Assembly: GCA_039583875.1 (NCBI GenBank)
Contig: CM077167.1
Location: 146,957,010 to 147,021,009, forward strand
Length of the DNA: 64,000 bases
DNA from: Platanthera guangdongensis
Taxonomy: Eukaryota; Streptophyta; Magnoliopsida; Asparagales; Orchidaceae
Direction: 5' to 3'
Below are positions 57,050 through 64,000 of this stretch, in pieces. Every line of letters begins with the position of its first letter. Positions within the stretch are counted from its first letter, which is position 1. Under the pieces are notes generated by a model. That model saw only the letters and a program-made list of their open reading frames with translations. It made no database searches and was not told where the DNA came from. The translations under genes and the position numbers were made by a program.

Positions 57050-60000
57050 TTAGTCTAAGTTTATCATACCTAGTTCAATTTTGAACCTATTGAACTTAGC
57101 TTCTTCTAAGGGCTTAGTAAACATATCAGCTATCTGATTATCAGTTTTAACATATTCAAGTGCAATATCATTTCTTTCTACATGCTCCCTAAGAAAGTGA
57201 TATTTAATCTCAATATGTTTAGTTCTACTATGTGAAACAGGATTATTAGCTATTGAAATAGCACTTGTAGAATCACAGAAAAGTGGAGTTCTACTTACCT
57301 GAAATCCATAGTCTTCTAGCTGATGTTGAATCCACAGAAGTTGAGCACAGCAACTTCCTGCAGCTACATATTCTGACTCAGCTGTGGAGATAGCCACACT
57401 GGTTTGCTTCTTGCTACTCCATGAAATGAGTCTTCCACCTAGGAATTGACAGGATCCAGTAGTGCTCTTTCTATCTTCTTTGCATCCTGCAAAGTCTGCA
57501 TCTGAATAGCCTGCTAGATCAAAATCTCCATTCCTAGGGTACCAGAGGCCTAGATAAGGTGTGCTCTTTAGATATCTCAAGATTCTCTTGACTGCAGTCA
57601 AGTGAGACTCTTTAGGGAAGGCTTGATACCTGGCACAAACACATGTAGCATACATAATGTCAGACCTACTTGCAGTCAAGTATAGTAGGGAGCCAACTAT
57701 CCCTCTATACAAGGTTTCATCTACAGGTTTCCCTGCATCATCCTTGCTCAGAGAGATACTTGACCCCATAGGAGTCTTCATGGTACTAGATGAATCCATA
57801 CCATACTTCCTTATGAGTTCTAGGGTGAACTTGGACTGATATATGGATAGACCACTTTCAGTCTGTTTAACTTGGAGACCCAAGAAAAACTTTAGTTCTC
57901 CCATACTACTCATCTCAAATTGACTTTGCATAAGCTTTGAAAACTTTTTGCAAAGGCTACTTTCAGTAGACCCAAATATAATGTCATCTACATATATTTG
58001 GACAAGTATGACTTTGCCTCTAGATTCCCTAAGGAATAGAGTCTTATCTATTTTCCCCCTTGAGAACTTGTTCTCAATGAGGAAACTAGATAGGGTTTCA
58101 TACCAAGCTCTAGGTGCTTGTTTCAACCCATATAATGCTTTCCTAAGTCTATAGACACAATGAGGTAGAGTTGGATCAACAAAACCTGCAGGCTGCTCCA
58201 CATAGACTTCTTCTTTCAAATTACCATTTAGGAATGCTGACTTCACATCCATTTGGTATACCTTGAATCCTTGATAGGTTGCATAGGCCAAGAACATCCT
58301 TATGGCTTCCAGTCTGGCTACTGGAGCAAAGGTTTGATCAAAATCAATACCTTCTTCTTGCCTATATCCTTTTGCAACCAGTCTTGCTTTATTCTTAATG
58401 ATGACTCCTTGTTCATCTAACTTATTCCTATAGATCCACTTTGTTCCTATCACATTGTGATCTTTAGGTTTAGGAACCAAGTCCCAAACCTTGCACCTTT
58501 TGAACTGATTAAGCTCTTCCTGCATTGCTTCAGTCCACTGTGGATCTTGTATAGCTTCTTCAAATTTCTTTGGTTCTATTTGAGACAGAAAACTTGAATA
58601 TACTACAGCATTCTGATTTCTGCTCCTTGTATGAACACCTTGTCTTGGATCTCCAATAATCAGCTCTACTGGATGATCTCTTAGATGCCTGTTGGCTGGA
58701 GGCATCCTTACTCCTGGTTGAACTTCTTCAGCATCTTTATCAGGCTGAGTTCCTTGTACTTCTTCAGCTCCTGGTACATGTAGTTCTCCCCCTGGACATA
58801 AGCCATCTTCTTCTACTTGCTGTCTTGCAGCAGGTACATCTTCTATGGTTAGCTTGTCCATCTTCTTAGTAAGACCTGTGGGGCTGCATACATTGCTAGA
58901 CAACTCATTGTTAATTAGTTTTGTCTCATCAAAAACTACATGCACAGACTCCTCTACAACTTGTGTAGTCAAGTTGTAGACTCTATAAGCCTTACTATTA
59001 TTGTTGTACCCAACAAACACTCCCTCTTGGGATTTGGCAGCAAACTTAGTTAAATAAGACTTTCCATTGTTAAGTATGAAGCATTTGCAACCAAAAATCC
59101 TGAAATAGGATAGGTTTGGTTTCCTGCCTTTCACAACTTCATAGGGGGTCTTGTTTAACCTTTTAGTGATGGTAGCCCTATTTATCACATGGCATGCAGT
59201 GTTAACTGCTTCAGCCCAAAAATACTCTGGCAGTGATGAATCACTTAATAGAGTCCTACTAGCCTCTATCAAGGTCCTATTCTTCCTTTCAGCAATGCCG
59301 TTTTGCTGAGGTGTTCTAGGTGAAGAGAATTCTTGAAATATCCCAAAATCTTCACACAGTTTTGTCATGCTTTCAGACTGAAACTCAGTACCATGGTCAC
59401 TTCTAATTTTGACCACTGTACAGTTCAATTCATTCTGAATTTGTTTAACAAAGCTATAGAAGACACTAGGTGTTTCAGATTTCTGCCTTAAGAAGAACAC
59501 CCAGGAAAACCTTGAGTAGTCATCAACAACTACAAAGGTATAGACCTTCCTACCTAAGCTGTGAACTGGCATTGGACCAAATAGATCCATATGCAAGAGG
59601 TATAAACACCTCACAGCATCTTTGTTGTCTAAGCTTCTAAAGGTGGATTTAGTCTGCTTGCCCTTTTGACAAGCTGAGCAAATGCCATCTTTGACACACT
59701 TAACTTGAGGACCATTCCTCACTAACTCTTTGCTAAAGAGTTTGCTAATAGTCTTGTAGTTAAGATGAGCTAGCCTCTTGTGCCACTTGACACAATGAGA
59801 GATTGTCTCATCAGCTACAAGACAGACAGGAGAACCATTGTTCTCAATCATAATGTCTAAACAGTAGACATTCCTCTTTCTATATCCTGTCAAAATGATC
59901 TCTTGATCACTTGACCTCTTGATATGACAACCATTTTTAACAAATGAGATGTCATACCCTACATCACTTAACTGACTTATACTAATGAGGTTGTGTTTCA

Positions 60001-60223
60001 ACCCTTTAACATAAGCCACTTGAGTAATGGTAACAAGGTTTGAAGAGATGTTACCAAACACTTTGATGATCCCTTTTTCAGAACCACCAAAGGTCACCTT
60101 AGGACCATTTTTGATTGGAATGTAGTCCTTCAGTAGTCCCCTTATTCCAGTCATATGTCTGGAACATCCACTATCCAAGTACCATGTTGGGGTATGGCCA
60201 CTTGGATTCACCTGCAAAACAAA
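57050..60223 (-). CDS. Copia-3 pol polyprotein (protease, integrase, RT, RNase H)
   Basis: About 1057 codons directly following the gag UAA in the same frame. No ATG lies at the start, so it is presumably made by readthrough or from a processed RNA. Protease: [11 protein letters not shown] near residue 15. Pre-integrase zinc region: [11 protein letters not shown] near 140, CSACQKGK. Integrase core: D in MDLFGP near 209, D in RSDHGTEF near 272, E in [12 protein letters not shown] near 307. Reverse transcriptase: about 590-830 with YVDDIIFGS near 742. RNase [15 protein letters not shown] near 905, STAESEYVA near 945, and [13 protein letters not shown]. All catalytic residues are present. Copia order (integrase before RT) is clear. 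Confidence 0.95.
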   Translation of the reverse strand, partial: FVLQVNPSGHTPTWYLDSGCSRHMTGIRGLLKDYIPIKNGPKVTFGGSEKGIIKVFGNISSNLVTITQVAYVKGLKHNLISISQLSDVGYDISFVKNGCHIKRSSDQEIILTGYRKRNVYCLDIMIENNGSPVCLVADETISHCVKWHKRLAHLNYKTISKLFSKELVRNGPQVKCVKDGICSACQKGKQTKSTFRSLDNKDAVRCLYLLHMDLFGPMPVHSLGRKVYTFVVVDDYSRFSWVFFLRQKSETPSVFYSFVKQIQNELNCTVVKIRSDHGTEFQSESMTKLCEDFGIFQEFSSPRTPQQNGIAERKNRTLIEASRTLLSDSSLPEYFWAEAVNTACHVINRATITKRLNKTPYEVVKGRKPNLSYFRIFGCKCFILNNGKSYLTKFAAKSQEGVFVGYNNNSKAYRVYNLTTQVVEESVHVVFDETKLINNELSSNVCSPTGLTKKMDKLTIEDVPAARQQVEEDGLCPGGELHVPGAEEVQGTQPDKDAEEVQPGVRMPPANRHLRDHPVELIIGDPRQGVHTRSRNQNAVVYSSFLSQIEPKKFEEAIQDPQWTEAMQEELNQFKRCKVWDLVPKPKDHNVIGTKWIYRNKLDEQGVIIKNKARLVAKGYRQEEGIDFDQTFAPVARLEAIRMFLAYATYQGFKVYQMDVKSAFLNGNLKEEVYVEQPAGFVDPTLPHCVYRLRKALYGLKQAPRAWYETLSSFLIENKFSRGKIDKTLFLRESRGKVILVQIYVDDIIFGSTESSLCKKFSKLMQSQFEMSSMGELKFFLGLQVKQTESGLSIYQSKFTLELIRKYGMDSSSTMKTPMGSSISLSKDDAGKPVDETLYRGIVGSLLYLTASRSDIMYATCVCARYQAFPKESHLTAVKRILRYLKSTPYLGLWYPRNGDFDLAGYSDADFAGCKEDRKSTTGSCQFLGGRLISWSSKKQTSVAISTAESEYVAAGSCCAQLLWIQHQLEDYGFQVSRTPLFCDSTSAISIANNPVSHSRTKHIEIKYHFLREHVERNDIALEYVKTDNQIADMFTKPLEEAKFNRFKIELGMINLD

Positions 60224-62263
60224 TTAATGAACCTTAGAACCCAAAGTAAACTTGGGTCCTTGGTGATTGTTAGTTTGCAACTTGACAAAGCTACCTGTTG
60301 GCTTTCCACCAGGTAACTTGCTGCTCACCTTGGCACTGGCATTGTGCCAACAGTCCATTGCAAAATGGCCAATCTTGCCACAGCACCAGCATTCAAACTT
60401 GTTGTACCTTTGCTTAGGTACAACCTTTGCTGTCTTGACTACAGCAGGCTTGTTGAATGTTGGGGCTTTGCCCTTGGACTTGGACTGATCCTGAACAGTC
60501 CTAGCTGGTTTAATAAAACCCAATCCAGCCTTTCCTTTATGATGAACAAATTCATCAATCAAGGGTAGCACTGATTTAGGTTTTGAAAACCTAGCAACTA
60601 GCTCTCTTTCCTTCTGGAGATTGATCTCTAGTAACTTAATTTGATCATTTTTATAAGTGATAGTTCCCATCTGAATCACAGTAATGTGTTTCAGCCTGGC
60701 TACCTCATTGAGCTTTTGATCAAATTCCTTCTCAAAGTCTGTTGCAGCTGCCTTTAGATCAGCAATTTCCTTTGCCTGACTTTTGGCAAGGGACTTGCTT
60801 TTCTTATAGGCTTGCAACAGAACTTTATATTCATCTAAGAGCTGATGAATATCTCCCTCAGATTCAGAAACACTTCCATCACTTGATGAAGATGAATCTG
60901 ACTCTGAACTAGAACTGAAATCTGAACTTTGAGTTGGACTTTGTACCTGACTAGGTCCTGGCTGCTCCAGGATTTTGGTACTTTCAGTCAATGCCATCAG
61001 TCCTTGGCACTGACACTCTTCTTGTTCATAGATTGATTCCATGATCTGCATAAACTCCTCTTCTTCTTCAGCAAATAGCCCTATGTAGGCTTCAGCATCT
61101 GTCTCAGTGTCTGAAGAAGAAATGTCTGAAAGAGTCTTCTCATTCTTTGCAACAAAGGACTTCTCCTTCTTTCCTTTGAAGTGAGTCTTCTTTTTGTCAC
61201 TGGATTCTTTTCTTCTCTCAGGACAATCTGCAATAACATGCCCCTGTCTATTGCAGCAGTAACACACTATCTTAGACCCAGTTGCCTTGCTAGTCTTTGT
61301 CTTTTTCTTGTCCTTCTTTGAAGGCTTCTTCTCCTGATACTGAACTTCTTTCCCTTTGGAAAATGAAGGTCTGGACCTCCACTGTTTCTTCTTCAGGAAT
61401 TTCTGAAAATGTCTGGTGAATACAGCAAAGTCTTCATCACTTTCTCTGCTTGTAGACTTTGTGCTAACAGACTCATCAGATTCTGATTCAACTACCTCTG
61501 AAGGAGGAGTTGATGACTTAGTCCTGCCCTTTCTAGGTACTTCTGACTTGAAGGCAACAGTCCTTTCCCTGTGCTCAGTCCTTGTTGATTTTTCCTCCTC
61601 TTTTCTCACAGACAGCTGCATCTCATAAGACAGCAACTTGCCAAACAGTGTGGGAGGAGGAATTTCTCCCAACTTTGCCATTTCTCTGATGGCACAGATC
61701 TTGGTGTCCCAATCTTTGGTTAGGGACCTTAAGAACTTATCATTCAATTCATAGTTAGTGAACTCTCTTCCATAGGACATGAGTTCATTAACAATTCTAT
61801 AGAACTTCTTGTAGCATTCAGTGATGTTATCTCCTCTTCCTTGCCTAAAGCTCTCATATTCTTGATTAAGCAAGGACTTTCTATCTTGCCTAACTTCTTC
61901 AGAACCTTCCATATAGAAAATGAGGGTATCCCACATTTCTTTTGTTGTTTTACAGTGAATTAGGTTCTGAAAAGTTGCATCATCAATGGCACTTACTATT
62001 ATGTTTTGTGCCCTTTTGTCCATAGTGGCTAGGACAATTTCATCCTTGGTCATCTCAGAGAAATCCTTTGGAGTCCTATGATTTGCATCCAATACTGAGA
62101 TCTTCATGGGCACATAAGGCCCCTCTTTGACTGTGATGTAGATTCTAGGGTCAGAGGCTTCCATGAACAGCCTTACCCTCTCTTTCCAGATTCCAAAAAT
62201 CTCTTTTCTGCATATGGGCAGTTTCATTGAACCCAATTCCTTGTGATTCTCTGAAGAACCCAT
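60224..62263 (-). CDS. Copia-3 gag, 679 residues
   Basis: Starts MGSSENHKELGSMKLPICRK. Residues 1-220 are the UBN2-type gag domain (FGIWKERVRLFMEASDPRIY, EMWDTLIFYMEG, LLNQEYESFRQG). CCHC knuckle one (CYCCNRQGHVIADC) is near 333, and knuckle two (CWCCGKIGHFAMDC) near 623. Between them lie acidic Ser-rich linkers and a probable coiled coil (SLAKSQAKEIADLKAAATDF). Two knuckles this far apart are unusual for Copia in general but shared by all three copies here. It forms the particle that packages element RNA. It ends UAA at 60226-60224, in frame with pol. Confidence 0.94.
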   Translation of the reverse strand: MGSSENHKELGSMKLPICRKEIFGIWKERVRLFMEASDPRIYITVKEGPYVPMKISVLDANHRTPKDFSEMTKDEIVLATMDKRAQNIIVSAIDDATFQNLIHCKTTKEMWDTLIFYMEGSEEVRQDRKSLLNQEYESFRQGRGDNITECYKKFYRIVNELMSYGREFTNYELNDKFLRSLTKDWDTKICAIREMAKLGEIPPPTLFGKLLSYEMQLSVRKEEEKSTRTEHRERTVAFKSEVPRKGRTKSSTPPSEVVESESDESVSTKSTSRESDEDFAVFTRHFQKFLKKKQWRSRPSFSKGKEVQYQEKKPSKKDKKKTKTSKATGSKIVCYCCNRQGHVIADCPERRKESSDKKKTHFKGKKEKSFVAKNEKTLSDISSSDTETDAEAYIGLFAEEEEEFMQIMESIYEQEECQCQGLMALTESTKILEQPGPSQVQSPTQSSDFSSSSESDSSSSSDGSVSESEGDIHQLLDEYKVLLQAYKKSKSLAKSQAKEIADLKAAATDFEKEFDQKLNEVARLKHITVIQMGTITYKNDQIKLLEINLQKERELVARFSKPKSVLPLIDEFVHHKGKAGLGFIKPARTVQDQSKSKGKAPTFNKPAVVKTAKVVPKQRYNKFECWCCGKIGHFAMDCWHNASAKVSSKLPGGKPTGSFVKLQTNNHQGPKFTLGSKVH

Positions 62264-62350
62264 GTTTCTTGATTTTCTTGATACTGTGTTCTGACTTACA
62301 CTGAATCTGCCAAACTGGATCTCCTCAGACAGTTAGTCCTTTTTGAGGAA

Positions 62351-62368
62351 CCTCCCTCTGATACCACT
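62351..62368 (-). other. Primer binding site, Copia-3
   Basis: Element sense AGTGGTATCAGAGGGAGG, directly next to the 5' LTR, identical to Copia-2. Confidence 0.9.
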
Positions 62369-64000
62369 TGAAAGATATGGTACCTAAACACCTAGAGGGG
62401 GGGTGAATAGGTGACCTAAACCTTTTTGAAACTTAGTTGGCAGCAAGACAGTTATCTCACAGATTTATACAGCTAATAGCAACAACAGAATATAAACAGT
62501 TAATCCACAGCACATCACAGCACAGTAGACACACAAATTTATAGTGGTTCCCCAATCTTTGGGTACATCCACTTTCCCCGTTCGCCTATCTAGCAGTGTA
62601 CTAGATTCGGCCAAACTTCTCCACTATCTCAGAACCCAACTAGGTTCCTACACATCAGGCCCAAAGCCTTACACTCAGCCACCAAGGCCTACACTCAGCC
62701 ACCCAGGCCTACACTCAGCCAATCAAGGCCTACACTCAGAGTTATTCAACTCCTACACTCAGGCAACCAAGCCCTACCCTCAGCCTTTATAATATAGGCT
62801 TACAATTCTCTCAGATCCAATGGATCCTACAAGTTAAAATTGAAATACAATACTTAACTCTACAACTCAGAAAATAAGAGAGGAGTTGAGAGTTTCTTGA
62901 AGAGTTCTTGGAAGAACTCAGCTAGATCCAAACTGACTTAGCTTCCTTCAAAGCTTCTTGAGTAGAACTGAATTAGTCTGAATCCTCTGCAGTTAATCCT
63001 TGACCTCTGCTTCTTGAGATCCAGATGATTCTGAATCCTTCTTCTCAGCCTTAGTTCCAAAGACTGGATTCTTGATTGGAGCTCTCTCTCTCCAACTTCT
63101 TAGATTTGCAGTTGGACTGCCAGATCATCTTGTGTTGATCCTCTGTGTATCACTTTTCTGATTTAATCTGATCAAACACTTCAATTATTCTCACTACTTG
63201 TAATAACAACAATCAACCAGTTTCTGTAAACTATGGGTGCCTATTTATAGGCTTCCTTCATGGTAACCGGCTGGTCCGGTTCATAACAGACTTCTGATTT
63301 CTCTGACAGTTGCTGTAGACCGGCTGGATCGGCAGCTGTCATGTCAACCAGTCACTTCTTGAAATTCTCTAACTGTCAGATAGTGTCGAGACTTTCTGTT
63401 CTTAAGTGTCGACACTTATAGACCAAGTGTCGACACATGTTGTGTAAGTGTCGACACAAGTCTACAAGATGTCGACACAATTCCTTGTATGTCTCGACCC
63501 AGATTCTTCTGCATGTATTGAAACTGTCAAGTGTCGACACTGCTTCTTGGTGTCGACACAAGTCTTCAATTTTATTTCTTCAGCTGAGTGTCGACACATT
63601 CCCTTAGTGTCGACACTTGTACTTAGAATATTTTGTAAACTTTTCTGTTCTTTGCTAAGTGTAGACTCTTCAACTAAGTGTCGACACATTGTGCTGGGTG
63701 TCGACACTTTCTTCAAGTGTTGACTCTTCTGCATAGTGTCGACACATTGTGTTGAGTGTCGACACTTACTTCAATTAATGATTATTCTGTTTGTGTGTCG
63801 ACACATTGTGCTGAGTGTCGACACATTCTTCATATGTTGACTCTGCTGATTGAGTGTCGACACATTGTGTTGAGTGTCGACACTTGTCCTTAGTCTCTGC
63901 AGAATTTTGCTGAGTGTCGACACAACTCCAAGTGTCGACACTTTCTGATGTAGACTCAGCTCTTCTAGGTGTCGACACTTCTGCTAAGAGTCGACACAGC
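62369..64000 (-). repeat. Copia-3 5' LTR, incomplete at window end
   Basis: Near-identical to 51436-53060. Contains the hairpin array (62832-62626), TATAAATAG (63249-63241) and palindromes from 63380 to the window edge. The element start and target duplication are outside. Confidence 0.95.
62626..62832 (-). repeat. Tandem hairpin array, Copia-3 5' LTR
   Basis: Same units as 51693-51897. A few units differ between the two LTRs, for example GAGTT-GAAG-AACTC in the 3' LTR versus GAGTT-GAATAACTC here, with the stem kept. Confidence 0.75.

Larger units (their letters stand above)
51436..64000 (-). mobile_element. Copia-3: Sirevirus-type Copia element with all ORFs open, minus strand, 5' LTR cut by window end
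   Basis: Reading leftward: 5' LTR (64000-62369, incomplete), primer site (62368-62351), gag (62263-60224), pol (60223-57050), spacer, ORF3 (56534-53691), purine tract (53397-53388), 3' LTR (53387-51436). No internal stop or frameshift in any of the three ORFs except the conserved UAA between gag and pol. The visible parts of the two LTRs differ at roughly twenty positions by eye over 1.6 kb. It is the youngest-looking, best preserved copy and could be autonomous. Confidence 0.95.

Overview
The window is plant nuclear DNA made almost entirely of nested transposable elements. I see no free-standing host gene. The families are plant-specific: Copia elements of Sirevirus type, Ty3/gypsy elements that look like Tekay/Del chromoviruses (TGTAACACC...GGTGTTACA LTR ends, tRNA-iMet primer site), and a CACTA (En/Spm) transposon with TNP2-like and TNPA-like genes. 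The CACTA element carries exons of plant genes (NUP205, a CELLULOSE SYNTHASE INTERACTIVE-like protein, a TOPLESS-related protein). A flowering plant is a safe inference; the species cannot be read from the sequence.

Layout. 1-3791: 3' end of a decayed gypsy element (Gypsy-1), with the integrase end of pol and a 2.57 kb 3' LTR. 3792-5375: minisatellite-like repeats and unassigned DNA. 5376-39098: a second gypsy element of a related family (Gypsy-2), split by two insertions. Copia-1 (6142-18888, target duplication CCATG) sits in its 5' LTR. A 14.5 kb CACTA transposon (21113-35586, target duplication TGC) sits in its gag. At 39099 its integrase is broken again by Copia-2 (39099-51435, 3' LTR incomplete). 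That 3' LTR is broken at 51436 by Copia-3, which lies on the minus strand and runs off the right end (its 5' LTR starts at 62369).

Copia-1, -2 and -3 are one family of about 12-13 kb. Order: LTR, tRNA-iMet primer site, gag with two CCHC knuckles, in-frame UAA, pol (protease, integrase, reverse transcriptase, RNase H), a spacer of about 500 bp, a third ORF (ORF3, about 940 codons), purine tract, LTR. Copia-1 carries many stops and frameshifts, Copia-2 a few, and Copia-3 keeps all three ORFs open.

Three features of this family stand out. (1) The LTR leader holds a tandem array of about nine to eleven short hairpins, each with a different stem, joined by a constant linker close to GAGTGTAG; stems change in both arms between copies. 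(2) ORF3 has its own LTR-like upstream region: GTGTCGACAC palindromes followed by TATAAATAG about 105 bp before the ATG, in all three copies. (3) gag and pol are separated in all three copies by an in-frame UAA immediately followed by a splice-acceptor-like TTTTGCAG|G. Together these suggest a retroelement with separate control of gag, pol and ORF3 expression.
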